Shown here: positions 21,394-32,110 of the stretch, piece after piece | Numbering within the stretch: position 1 is the stretch's first letter | How the letters are laid out: every line of letters starts with the position of its first letter | DNA from: Isoetes taiwanensis | Taxonomy: Eukaryota; Streptophyta; Lycopodiopsida; Isoetales; Isoetaceae | Direction: 5' to 3' | Assembly: GCA_021234155.1 (NCBI GenBank) | Contig: JAJEKV010000062.1 | Coordinates: forward strand, 7,199,000 to 7,262,999 | DNA length: 64,000 bases | The notes under the pieces: generated by a model | The model's input: the letters and a program-made list of their open reading frames with translations, nothing else | The model's database searches: none | What the model was told of the DNA's origin: nothing | Program-made: the position numbers and the translations under genes

Positions 21394-23720
21394 ATTTGCT
21401 GCCAACGATGTTCTTGTTGGCTGGAGTATCCACAACCTCATATGTATGAGTTCTAATAAATGAGTTCATTTCACTTTGCATGGCAGCATACCATTTATCA
21501 GCATCTACTGCATGTATGGCCTCCTCATAGGACTTAGGCATATGAGGTTCCAGAATTAGCAAGGATTCTGCTGGTTCTTCATCCATATCCTTTTCTTTAT
21601 CTACAACTTCCACCTGTTCAAGTCTTCTACTTGTACCTTGATCAGTTCTTCCAAATTGCTCGATGTCAAAAGGAATTGTTTCTCTCAACCTCTGTGCTTC
21701 TGTCTTTCGTCTCCTTGTGCTTAATTCAACTGTTTCTTCTATTCTATTATGCTCGTTTGATGCTTGAGGAGATTTAGGTGACTGATCAGACCTGTTTTCA
21801 GATTGAATATCATTAATGCTGCTGCCGTTATCAGAGTAGGTTTCGTACTTACCATCATCACTCTCATTGTCCAATACGTCACTATTGTTTTGAATCTTCT
21901 CTTGAGCTTTACAAACATCATCTGATTCTGGAGCATCAAGCTTCTTAGGCTTATACAAAATATGTTCGGCGAAGGTGACATCCCTGCTCACGATTATTTT
22001 TCTTGTTTCAGGATTATAAGGTCTATAACCCTTTGAATGCATATCGTAACCAACCAAATATGTTATGCATGATCTATCGCCTAATTTTGTTCTTCTTTCC
22101 TCTGGAATGTGAGCAAAAACCAAACAACCGTAAACTTTCAAACCATCATATGACGGTCTGCTTCTGCTTTCAGACCACAATACATTTGGTATGTTCCCTT
22201 TTAATGCATTCGAAGGTAACATATTCTGTATGTGCACTGCAGTTAGTACCGCTTCTTCCCATAAGAAGTTAGGCAAACCACTAGACTTTAACATCGATCT
22301 AACTGCATTCATAATAGTTCTATTTTTCCGTTCAGATACCCCATTCTGTTGAGGAGAGAAACTGCATGTCAATTGTCGTTTAATTCCACGCTCTTTGCAG
22401 AACCTTATAAATCTCCCAGATAGATACTCTCCGGCTCTGTCGGATCTCACACACTTAATTCTTCTTCTACTTTGACATTCAACCTCTGCTGCAAACTCTT
22501 TGAACGCATCAAACGCTTGGCTTTTGTACTTTAAATAATATGTCCATGTTTTTCTGCTAAAATCATCTGTAAAGGTAATAAAATACCTTTTCCCTGTTCT
22601 GCTCACAATATTCAGCGGACCACACAAGTCCGTATGCACAAGATCAAGAATAGCTTTAGCGCTCTTCGTGGATTTTTTAAATGGAAGCCTAATGTGCTTA
22701 CCAAGCATGCATCTCACGCATATTTTTCTTTCATGATTGGGATCTGCCAGTTCAATTAATCCTTTCCTTGCCATATTGTCAAGGCTTTGAAAACTAGTAT
22801 GACATAATCTACCATGCCACACTTCAGCAGAGGGAATGGTAATAACATTAGTACATGGACTGCAATTGGCATTAAACCCAAACAAATTTCCAACTCGTTT
22901 ACCGTAAAATCTTATTTCATTATCAAAAAAGACTTTACATTCCAGCTTCTCAAAAACGACCTTGTATCCAAGATCGACTAGTTGTGCAACAGAAATCAAA
23001 TTCCTAACTAATGTAGGAACACACAATACATTCTTCAAGTTAACAACTCTACCATTTAAGTCAAACAGTTGTAAAACTCCAGCATCTTGAATTTCTTGAA
23101 GCTCTCCATTCCCAACCTGGACATGTCCAGATCTCCATCCCATGCAGTCCTTTAAGATGCTTTTAGATCGAGCTATGGATCTCTCAGCTCCATTATCTAG
23201 AATAACAAAGTCATCGTTGTCAATTCTTTTACTGTTATTAGTCAAGGTCTGATGTACATTTACCTCTGTGTCTTCATTTACTTCTTCTATTTCCTCCGTG
23301 CCTGAACTCTCTCGTGTTAAGTTAATGCCAGGCCCTCGCCCTCGCCCTGCATCTCTACCTCTTCCTCTCCAAGCTCCTCTGCCTCTAGCTGTACCAGCAG
23401 CTCGTGCATTTGATCTTCCTCTTCCTGATTGCTTAGGGCTGGAGCAGTTGGGCGCAATGTGTTCTTTGCCACCACAGTTGTGGCAGAAAATGCTTGTGCC
23501 TTCACCAGTGCCTCCAAGCTTTGGACAATTGATTTTTAAATGGCCATACATGTCACAATGAAAACAGGGGCCAATTCTAGATTTATCCGTACTTTCTTTT
23601 CTTCCTCTTGCAGTATTCCCACCTCTCTTTATTTTACTGGCATATAACACTTCAGCCGATTCATCTCCTTCCTCCTGAATTAGCTTTCGCTGCTCAACAC
23701 AACAAGAAAAAGGCCATTTA
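21392..23720 (-). pseudogene. Ty1/copia Gag zinc-knuckle, protease and integrase polyprotein, copy 1
   Basis: An open frame of 752 residues from the Met at 23650. Residues 29-42 (CFHCDMYGHLKINC) and 56-69 (CHNCGGKEHIAPNC) are two CCHC knuckles, followed by an RG-rich stretch to about 108. The protease motif reads ILDNGAERS (152-155), so the usual D-[ST]-G has Asn. The integrase shows the HHCC site (VWHGRLCHTSF, CVRCMLGKH), then Asp in LVHTDLCGPL, Asp in CVRSDRAGEYL and Glu in PQQNGVSERKNRTI. The chain continues to the RT start (THTYEVVDTPANKNIVGSK). The frame is open further upstream (CCVEQRKLIQEEGDESAE), but the N-terminal gag is lost where a CpG-rich block begins at about 23721. Copy 2 is broken by several small indels. 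Confidence 0.9.
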
Positions 23721-24240
23721 GCGGCCTTGATAGCGGCGTCTGCGGACGTCTGACGTCCCGCGTCGTCGGCGGGGGTCGCTCGACGCGTCAGCAGTCGTTC
23801 GCGGACATCGTCGCATGCGGCGTCGTCGCGCGACGGCGTTAATCGTCGTCAGCGGACGTCGCTAGACGCGTGATCTGACGTCGTCAGCGGGCGTCGCGAA
23901 TACGTGACACGTGAAATATACATGGAATATACACGTGGAACATCACCAAAATCCACGCGTCTTGTGAAAGCCGCGTGTATCGTCGCATGCGGCGTGACCG
24001 CGTGGAAACGGTTTATCGGAAAATTCGAAAATCCGGCGTGTAGAAAAGCCACGCAAAAAAAAAAAAAGCCCGCGTGGATACGCGTCGCATCACGGCGTGA
24101 AGGGGAAAAAATAAAAAATAAAAAATAAAAATATATTTATATAAAAAGCCACGTGGCAAAAAAAAAAAAGCCGATGTGGATCGTCGTCTTCTTGACGTGA
24201 AGGGGAAAAAAAAAAAAAAAAAAAAAATATATTTATATAA
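23721..24240. repeat. CpG-dense low-complexity block with A-tracts, copy 1
   Basis: About 280 bp rich in GACGTC, GCGTCG and GCATGCGGCG words is followed by at least two units of roughly 95 bp built of 'gccacgtggc', an A-tract, 'gtggat-cg', 'gtgaaggggaaaa' and 'aaatatatttatataaaa'. GCCACGTGGC (24148-24157) is a perfect palindrome with a G-box core. The CpG part is much more divergent from copy 2 than the DNA on either side. No coding. It replaces the 5' end of the copia element. Confidence 0.75.
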
Positions 24241-24335
24241 AAATATTTTTAAATAATCACAAAAGTGTTTTTATATTCATATTTTTAAATAGTCACAAAA
24301 TTATTTTTATATATATATTTTTAAATAATCACAAA
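24241..24335. repeat. AT-rich short tandem repeat, copy 1
   Basis: Roughly three units of about 42 bp with the core 'tatttttaaataatcacaaaa'. Copy 2 has four units at 50099-50229, a copy-number change between the duplicates. Confidence 0.8.
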
Positions 24336-24731
24336 GACTTCGTTAAGAGGAGTATCCACCCTTTTAGCCTAGAGCTACTCTCTCTCATTCGATGGAGTAG
24401 TCATCCGAAAGTAACGAGTTAGAGGGCCCACGGCATGCGGTTGCGATTGGATGGCTCTCCATCGACGTTTGCAGATCCCTCGCCGCGCCCGAGCCTTATG
24501 TCATGCTGTAGACCTTCATTCATATCCGCCACTGCTTCCTATAAAAACCAAAAGAATATGGCGTTAATGTAGTTCATAGAATTATAATAATTGTCTACAA
24601 CGCACCCCCGCATTCCCGCGAATTGGGAGAGTTCCCTCGTCGTATAACTGTTGATACAGATAAACAGCTCCACGTTCCGTGGCTACTTGTACCTGCTGCT
24701 TGTTAGGGGCAAACCCGTATAGATGTTCCTA
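24336..24731. other. Unannotated flank of the Helitron insertion
   Basis: This matches 50230-50620 in copy 2. I see no gene. It ends in 'gatgttccta', the left flank of the Helitron. Confidence 0.5.
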
Positions 24732-24888
24732 TCTTATATTATAATGTTTTAGTGCAAGTAATGGACCACGCCCTAAATTCGACGGCCGAGATTTCATGAT
24801 GCAATCTTAGGGCTAAAAAGTGGCGTAAAAAAGGCTAAAAAAGTGACGTCCAAAAAATATTAAAAAAAAAGGGCACTTAAACCCCAAG

Positions 24889-25164
24889 AATAGCCGATTT
24901 CAATTTAGGGTTCAATTTAGGCAGGCAAATTTAGGGTGCTTGATCGAGGATGAGGATCGAGATATACACCTTTACCATACCATCTTGCCGCTCTGTTATC
25001 CAGCATTTTCTCACCAAGAACATTCAAATAGCCGATTTCAATTTAGGGTTCAATTTAGGCAGGCAAATTTAGGGTGCTTGATCGAGGATGAGGATCGGAG
25101 ATACCTGCCTGCTTTACCTCTTGCCGCTCTGTTATCCAGCATTTTCGCACCAAGAACGTGCCGT
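24889..25164. repeat. Two-unit 138-bp tandem repeat inside the Helitron
   Basis: The segment starting 'aatagccgatttcaattt' at 24889 recurs at 25027. The units are nearly identical for the first 70 bases and share 'cttgccgctctgttatccag' near their ends. It lies just before the P450 fragment and may be a duplicated untranslated leader captured with it. Confidence 0.88.
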
Positions 25165-25224
25165 GGTTTTGCCTGTAATATCTCTGTGCCGTGGTTGTAG
25201 CTCTGTGCCTCAGCTGGAGGCTAA

Positions 25225-25600
25225 GCTTGAGGATGTTGGAGTTTTGTTCGAGCTTTGGAGGCCATAGCTGCACAACAAGTTTTAAGATTTATGCCTCCAG
25301 ACTTTCTCTTTAGACCTGTCTTTGTCGAGGCAGAGCATATTAGCTACAATCTTCAGAGCTCGGCTATGGCACCCTATGGTGAGCTATGGGAAAAGCTTAG
25401 AAAGATCTGCAACACTCTTCTCTTAAGCCATGGCAGGTTAGAATCATTCAGCTTTAAGAATAGATATGGTATCTATGCGATTTGGAAGGCCTATGGTATT
25501 TGAAGATGTGATGTAAACACTGCGCATTGTGAGGCCTATTAAACACACTTCTCGATGGGTCCTAAACAACTTCACAAGCTACATATCAAAAGGACGTGAG
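25225..25600 (+). pseudogene. Captured cytochrome P450 exon fragment
   Basis: An ORF at 25255-25503 (82 aa) contains SSAMAPYGELWEKLRKICNT, which matches the helix-C region of plant A-type P450s. The W-x-x-x-R motif (WEKLR) contacts a haem propionate, and APYG before it is typical. The preceding residues (VLRFMPPDFLFRPVFVEAEH) fit the substrate-site-1 region, where plant P450s often have an FASRP-like word. The following LLSHGRLESF also fits. The reading frame then fails: a frameshift leads to a second frame (RWVLNNFTSYISKGREQMVK) that could be the next part. The I-helix, ExxR and haem-Cys regions are absent. This is a gene piece picked up by the Helitron, not a working enzyme. Confidence 0.72.
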
Positions 25601-27861
25601 CAAATGGTAAAGAATATCAGGTATCATATCTGCTCCAAATAGTCTTTAGCCTTACTTGGCTCCTCCGACGTGGTTTAATTTCCAGGTAACATTCAGTACT
25701 ATTTATGAATGAACTCAGATGTGGTACACGCTATGAGGTGCAGTATTTAATCAAACTTCCAGAAGTTTGAATGAAACACTTTGTATTCTACTGCTGATAC
25801 AGATCTAGCATGTTGCAAATAAAATGTGAGTACGGGGCAAATTTGTTCCAATATGCCAGTCAAATTGCTTATCATGGATGAATGCCCTGGCAAAATGGCT
25901 CCTTTTGAAGTGATTAAGCAGGAAATGGCTATTCACAGATTTTCCATGCAGCAAAAATGATCTATGCTAAGGAAGGTTGCAGGGCTCTTTATGCTGGGTA
26001 TATGTTGTCATTTTCTTTTGCTGGATATGTTAGTGTTCTACGTCATGCGCTATGACTACATCAGGTTTGTATCAAAAAACGTAATTTAAACATCAATTTC
26101 TTACTTTGGTCTTTACATAGACTGAGAGTGAGTGATTATTTGTGTTCATGGTGTTTTAAATGGCTGATATGCGATGTATTAACATACCAAATCCTTCATA
26201 TGCTTTCTGAGTTTACATTGTATTTCAGTTCTCTGTTCACACTTGCTCATGATGTGCCCTTTGCTGGCTTGCGTAAGCTTTCTATTGATTTTATCTTATT
26301 TTGTGCTACATATCAGTTCTGTATGAAAGAAGCGATTACTTGGAAGAGCTGCAGGGGGTAAATGCAAACTGCTTATTGCAGAAGTCTCATATCTGTTGCA
26401 ACACTCCAACACTTCTGGAAGGACAGATCTTTGCAATCGGGTTTCTTTGGCTTGCATAGCCTGGAAGATGGTGAATTGGCTGCAAATCATATGTAAAACG
26501 TGCTTCAGCTAGATGTTGCAGAAGAATGCCTTACACATGGATACCTCTGGACTACCAGAAAAATAGCATTTTGAAAAGAGCAGTTTATGTCTTATGGCCT
26601 TGCTGGATGTCCTGTAAGAACAGTTTGTAGTCTTAAGTCTCTTAATAATTTTTTTGTGATCATATGCCCATCTGTAGAATCTTAAAATGATTCGACGTTC
26701 TTTGGGAGGACACAATTTGCACTGGATAATGGTACTTGGGGTTTTACAATAATGGCATATTCCGTAATAGCCATTATCCCCCCAGCTTCCAATGTTTGTG
26801 GCTCTCCTAATGATCCTCCAATGGGCGTTTGTGGTTGTCCATGTATTTGGCACGTCCAGGCATGATGCGCAGCTTTATTTCAATGAGGTATATAGTGGCA
26901 ATGTAATCAACCTCTGGTGTATATTTCAGGTTCTCAAAATGAAGTTTATATTATGCATTTCTTAGTATTTTTCATTTCATATTTTATTTCTATCATTTCT
27001 ATCATGCAAGGCGGATCCGGGTATTTGTTGGAGTATCAAATGCATGCCAGGAAATATCATCACAGGATATTTGTTGGAGTATCAAAAGCATGCCATGGCC
27101 ATGCCCTTGCATGCCATTAACCCACTTATAATTCAAGGAAAGTTTAGAAAAATGCTACATTAAAAAACTTTGCACTTCAAACAACTTTTAGTAAAAGCGA
27201 GATCCTAAACCAAATGACTCTTAGTAAATTATAAGCAAGACCCTCAACCAAATGTTTTGGTGTGAATGCCGCTATCCATAGTGCACAATTTTGCATCTAA
27301 CATTGTCGAAAGTTGCGTTAAAATCATTAACTTTGGTACGCTTGAAAAATACAACATATGCGCTTCTACTTGAGCACTTCTACTTGAGCAACGTTGCAAA
27401 AAAAAAAAGGGGGATTTTTTAGTACTCTCTCTCTTAAGGGTATCCGGCTATTGCAACACACAACACCACACAGCACAAAAGTGAAGGTGTACATTCAAGA
27501 TACCTCAAGGCAAGGAGCACTGCTCAAAAACAATAGGAGGTTCACTCCAAATATAGTCTAGAAAGAGATCTTATGGGATGAAATTGCCCCTTAACTCACT
27601 ATATACCTACCAAAGCAAAACATGGGATCTCTTTGAGTAATGATGTACTACCTCTTCAATGTGTAATTTTTAAGAGGTCAATAATAAAAATTTAATTGCA
27701 GAGTTAATACTCTCTTTTGATTGTTCTTATAACTTTACAGGTTTCCAAATAATCCTTAGCAACGCTGGGCACTGTTATTATCTTTGGATATTTCTGTTAT
27801 AATAAATGGTTACTGCACACTTTTCTCATTGCGGTTAAAACATTTATAGACTTCCAACTTA
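25601..27861. other. Remaining Helitron interior, no identified gene
   Basis: AT-rich sequence without recognised coding. A short direct duplication near 27010-27110 repeats 'atttgttggagtatcaaa' and 'gcatgcca'. 'cacttctacttgagca' is doubled near 27365-27390. Part of the region may be intronic sequence from the captured gene. No helicase, RPA or transposase motif is seen. Confidence 0.5.
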
Positions 27862-27880
27862 TGCCCAGCAACGCTGGGCA
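27862..27880 (+). other. Helitron 3' subterminal hairpin
   Basis: Perfect 8-bp stem tgcccagc/gctgggca with the loop aac, 10 bases before CTAG. In Helitrons this structure serves as the rolling-circle termination signal. Confidence 0.92.
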
Positions 27881-27954
27881 CCATTACTAGTGACAATATA
27901 ACGAGTATTAGCTAGTGACATTTAAAGTTCTTATTAAAATTAATGTGAACTAAT

Positions 27955-28455
27955 ATAGCTCTTACGAATCTATGGAAAAACCCTTTTCGACCGCCGGAGC
28001 CCAAATGAGACGCCTTTCGATCACTTTTAGTTGCTTTGTCGGTCCGAGCTCTATGTTTGCTTTCTGGATCCTTTGCATGTTCGAATGCAATCTGATTGCA
28101 AGGCACACAACATTATCACAAGTTAAAGTGAACGAATGACAAAAAAAATAAGAAATACCTTGATATCTTCCTTGTGGAGATTAAGTGGTTTAGGGACTTT
28201 TGACCAATCGCCTCCTTCTTTTTCGCAAGTCTGCTTCAGTTCCTTGACCACATGGTGCCTTTGACATAAATCGATAGATCAACGCCATATCAAAATAATA
28301 AAAACAAGACTATGACTAGGTCATGTACCTCCTTTTTCGTATAAGCTCGCCCATCATCGAAGTGAGCTTCTTCCAGTTAAACGCCTTTGCTTTTTCTATC
28401 TCTGGGAAACTCGCTTCATTTTATTTTTGACGCTCTCTATTTCGCGTTGGTCATA
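27955..28455 (-). pseudogene. Minus-strand exons, possibly plant En/Spm-type transposase, copy 1
   Basis: Three exon-like blocks read on the minus strand, with canonical GT-AG introns of 70 bp (28259-28328) and 67 bp (28092-28158). The first (28329-about 28455) gives KAFNWKKLTSMMGELIRKRR. The second (28159-28258) gives HHVVKELKQTCEKEGGDW then SKVPKPLNLHKEDIK. The third (to about 27960) gives FEHAKDPESKHRARTDKATK then SDRKASHLGSGGRKGFFHRF. The run of Arg/Lys followed by H-x-x-G-(S)-G-x-K-x-F recalls the H-x2-G-[ST]-K-x-F box of plant Transposase_24 (En/Spm-associated) proteins. The similarity is by eye only. No CACTA termini were found. Confidence 0.35.
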
Positions 28456-30104
28456 AGCGCCAGCCACTCCCTATACCGCGGGGAGGCCATAAACGAGAGA
28501 TATTATTTGTGACCGCGTCCCTCGATTAGTAGTATAAAGACACTTCCCTCATCATCCTTCTTAGGAAGAGCATCCCCTGAAGCATAAATGGTGGGTATAT
28601 AAAAGCGTGTTTATGTCTACCGTCAATATACATATCCCGTCCCGATTAAGAACCTTTTGAGCACTTTGCAATGTATTCTAAGTGAAGAGAATGAACAAAA
28701 CAACAAATTTAGATGACAAAGTACTAATATTTAAGGTTGATATCTCAAATAATATGTTCACATAACTTACATCAAAAATTATTATTAATATGATAGTCGG
28801 GTATATTCGGGGCCAAATCACCCGCAGACTTACGTGTCTAAAACAAAAAGCGAAAATGGACGCTCTTCTTGACACGTGGACGTCGTCGGGATCCTTGCCT
28901 CTCCAAGTCAGACGAAATTACCATGTTCTTCGGATCCCGAACCCCCGTGATGATCGTCGCGATCTTGAAGGTTGTGAGTCTGTTGCTCCACTACTTCTTG
29001 ACCTGGGAAGTAATGAGAGAATGAGCATCTTTAACATGCTGCAACCAAAGAAATGTTTGGTATGTAGTGGATATATATTTACCTGTTGAAATCTTCCTCC
29101 AAGTTCCTTGCATTAGAAAAATCTGCTTCCGCCTCTTGCCTAGAACGGAGTCCATACTATGTCTAGCATTCTCAATATTCTCGCCAGAACGTGGAGGCCG
29201 ATAATCAACACTATGTCGTTGGGGAATAGGAGCGGAGGTCACTAACCCGGCGTTGGTGTCAAAGAGGCAAAATGTCTTTGCAATTTGGTCTCTCGGCCGG
29301 GAGACATGTTTATGGGAAGGAAAGGAGCGGGGGAGGAGTCTATGAAGCACAAATATCATGCAAAAACAATTCATTTATTTATTATTTTTATAAAAAAAGC
29401 TATCTTAATACCCAAACCTCTTTGGTGTAGTGATAGGGTGGAGGTTAAGCGCCTTGGAGGACCATCAAAGACGATTGCCCCTACCTCGTGGAGTCCTCCT
29501 CCTATTTTCTCTAAACTCGTCCCTTTTCTCTACACAACAAATTAAAACTCCATGCATAAACTCACATACCTAATTAGAGGGTAAAGCGTATAATAAAAAC
29601 TATATAAATACTTACCTTCGCCTTGCTCATTCTCCCAATGACGATTGCGATTACCTCTATTCATCACGAGAAAAAAGAGCACACCTAGATCAAAAAGAAA
29701 TTGTGAGAGAAACATTTGATAACCATGAATGATATTGGTTGCAATAATAGAATGATACTTACAAACCATAGAGATGAAAAATAGTATTTTTATGGTTCAA
29801 ATGTGCCACTAATGAGCCCCTGGACTTATCTGCGCCTTGGACCGCCTTGACCGGGGCGGAGGGGGAGAGCGCCGTAATGCCATGAATATTGCATCAGCGT
29901 GAAAGAGGGCCACAATGAGGAAAAACCGCTAAGAATTGAGCCTCCGCCATGACTATATATATTAATTTGAACATAACGAGAATTAGCGAGAAAAAGCTTT
30001 GAACAAGTGTCTTTGAATAAATACCTAAATTTATATTCTTATCTTCTTATTTATATTAGAAAAGTATCTCTATATATGTATGGGGTGCATATCGAACTCT
30101 AGGT
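28456..30104. other. Gene-poor stretch with weak minus-strand exon signals, copy 1
   Basis: No recognised domain. Minus-strand sequence between about 28840 and 29070 gives a Ser/Arg/Glu-rich ORF (clearest in copy 2 at 51575-51781: SEEHGRSSDLERQGSRRR), plausibly a disordered exon of the same minus-strand gene. The rest (29100-30100) shows only short ORFs. Confidence 0.3.
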
Positions 30105-30385
30105 TGCCATATTATCGTGCCATGTATCATGTCATACAATCAACCCTAAATTATCCCACGTGGCATTTTTAGTGCCACATCATGAAACCCTACGCTATGC
30201 GTGTGGCACATCATCAAACCCTAGGTTGTGTCAACGTCGCGACTTCCTATTGCCACATCATAGTAAGTGCCATGTCATCAAACCCTAGCTTGTGCCACAT
30301 CATCAAACCCTAGATTGTGCCACATGGCATTTACAATCTAGGGTTTGATGATGTAGCACACAAAACCTAGGGTTTGACGTCTATA
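30105..30385. repeat. AAACCCTAG repeat cluster with a perfect 21-bp hairpin, copy 1
   Basis: The phrase 'gccacatcatcaaaccctag' and variants occurs about five times in direct orientation and then inverted. The last direct and the inverted copy form a perfect 21-bp stem: 30298-30318 (catcatcaaaccctagattgt) pairs with 30333-30353 across a 14-base loop. The CCCTAG/CTAGGG core is telomere-like by chance; units are not AAACCCT tandem repeats. It could be the folded end of a MITE or a decayed terminal inverted repeat. Confidence 0.85.
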
Positions 30386-30439
30386 TTGACACTTTATCTA
30401 CAAGTTATGATTAATAATTTATTTACCATTAATAATAAT

Positions 30440-31300
30440 TTTTTGATTAATAAATTACTTTTTCATTAGTAATTTTGACTAAAAAACATTTATTGGTTAC
30501 AACAAGCCTCAAATAGGAAGACAAAATTATATTAATCACTTCTTGCAAGCATTTAACAAAGAGCTTAGCCATCTCAAGTGGATCACCACACTTCATATGT
30601 CGCTCTCTCTCACAACTATATCGGAAGAAAGCCCCGCATTTTTTTTTTGAACACATCGACGACGCGAGCAATAGATGGGCGATCCATGTGCACCAGCTCT
30701 CTATCCATCATCATTTGGACCTTCATATGTTGGATGATGTCCAATGTGCTAGAGTATCGGCCGGGTTGGGTTTATCTCAACACACAACCCCATAAGCCGC
30801 ATTGCCCGGACAAAATCAAGGAGCATCTCGTAAATGTAGCCCGGGGAATATATGTCGATATCTCATGCCCCATGATGCTTGGTCATCCGATGATGATGTA
30901 AAAAACTCTTCTCCCACCAAGGATATCGCACCGCTTCCATCTTGTAGTGTATAACGGCTCTAAAATTTGGGCATTAAGCTCCTTGCAAAAAAAAAGGAGG
31001 GCCATGTCCCAATCACCAATAGCCACCCACACATTTGTAAAGGGAGTCATCAAAATGGAGTTTGACCCTTTTGCAATTGAGCTTTGTGTGTGTCCAACCT
31101 GGAGCGTGGATGGCATAGACTCCTTCTGCAAAGAGCGAGAGCTATTTCTGGGACGACTTATATATACGAGTCTCATTTTGGCTTTCCACTCGCACTTATC
31201 TTCATATCAGCCCTTCTTGGAGCACTATGCATTGCATTTGACCATCTCCTATAAGAAGAGAATTGGCTCGGAAGATGGTCAAGTAATTCTATAAAGGTTC
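30440..31300 (-). pseudogene. Minus-strand gene-like fragment of unknown family, copy 1
   Basis: Minus-strand reading gives protein-like sequence across several frames: YIYEMLLDFVRAMRLMGLCV then EINPTGRYSSTLDIIQHMK, MMMDRELVHMDRPSIARVVD and CGDPLEMAKLFVKCLQEVIN. Copy 2 has the clean ORF 53212-53442 (76 aa), while copy 1 is split by a T-run at about 30642. Further upstream on the same strand is EGVYAIHAPGWTHTKLNCKR. The composition is unlike the surrounding AT-rich DNA and the same protein is readable in both copies, so I take it as real coding ancestry. I do not recognise the family; a transposase is likely given the setting. Confidence 0.4.
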
Positions 31301-32110
31301 CTCCATTCATGAATGGCGGGACTACCATTGGTCCCTCCGTGGCTCATCTCCACAAAAGACCTCGGGGGCAAGTCCAAGGGTGTGGCCAATCTTTGGACTT
31401 GGGCTCTTGAAACGGATATACTTGTCACCAACAACCATGATGCAGCTCTATCTTGGCCTCTCCACACAATGCCGATTATAATAATCATCTTGATTAAAGT
31501 ACGGGGTTCCCAAGATCCGGATTTGGTATATTTGGCGGTCTTGTTTACTACCAATGCACTTTACAACTCCAACAAGCATCCACGGGAATCTTTCAATAAA
31601 TGCAAACACATTTATCATGAGCATGTAATGATAATCTAGCCCCCGCACCAATAGAGCTCCCACCATGGATAAGACTATCTAACTCCTTCACTGCTCATCA
31701 TTGAGACTGCTCTCATCGGCCATCTTGTGATCTTTAAGTCGAACCTTTGCACTTCGCCACCCAATTAGCCCATCGTCCCACGCCCTCGGCATAGGGGCTC
31801 ATAAGTGGCACTTTATACTTAAGTAGCATCCTCAATTACGGCTCGGGGATTGCAAACCCAAGACTTTAAGTTCTTTCTCATCATATCTTCCAACTCGGAC
31901 TCATGCTCGCCACCTCCCACATAATTCGGACCAGACATTCTTTCTCAACTGATGCTACAAAACGGTTAATTCGATCATCAGTTTGCATATGTCGTTCCGG
32001 GTCGGTCTGTGCGCATATTTGATTGATGAGGATGCGCCTAATTTCACTAAGCATCTCTGTCCTTACTGAGGCCATTTTTATGCCTACAAACAAAACAAAA
32101 TAATGAATAC
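31301..32110 (-). pseudogene. Minus-strand gene-like fragment with a candidate first exon, copy 1
   Basis: A likely N-terminal exon begins at Met 32073 on the minus strand (MASVRTEMLSEIRRILINQI, then DDRINRFVASVEKECLVRIM). It goes on after one frame change as HESELEDMMRKNLKSWVCNP. Downstream pieces at about 31450-31660 contain DRQIYQIRILGTPYFNQDDY. The 31.3-32.1, 30.4-31.3 and 28.0-28.5 kb pieces share strand and order, so they could be exons of one gene of about 4 kb running leftward. No motif allows a firm family name. Confidence 0.35.

Larger units (their letters stand above)
24732..27890 (+). mobile_element. Non-autonomous Helitron (3159 bp), only in copy 1
   Basis: The insertion begins with TC (tcttatatt, 24732) directly after A and ends with CTAG (27887-27890) directly before T. 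Copy 2 shows the uninterrupted site 'gttccta|tgacaat' at 50620/50621. That is insertion between A and T with no target-site duplication. Ten bases before the 3' end is a perfect 8-bp hairpin (27862-27880: tgcccagc, loop aac, gctgggca). TC start, CTRR end, subterminal hairpin and AT target are the four hallmarks of Helitrons. No Rep/helicase is encoded, so it is non-autonomous. It carries a P450 exon fragment. A second word 'agcaacgctgggcac' at about 27758 repeats half of the terminal hairpin, perhaps an older 3' end. Confidence 0.92.

Noticed and set aside
25225-25600. Intact host cytochrome P450 gene
   Set aside because: Only the helix-C region is present and the frame breaks within 80 codons. 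No I-helix, ExxR or haem-Cys motif lies within the Helitron.
30105-30385. Interstitial telomere repeat (AAACCCT)
   Set aside because: The motif is embedded in a longer unit (gccacatcatcaaaccctag) and never occurs as AAACCCT tandem copies.
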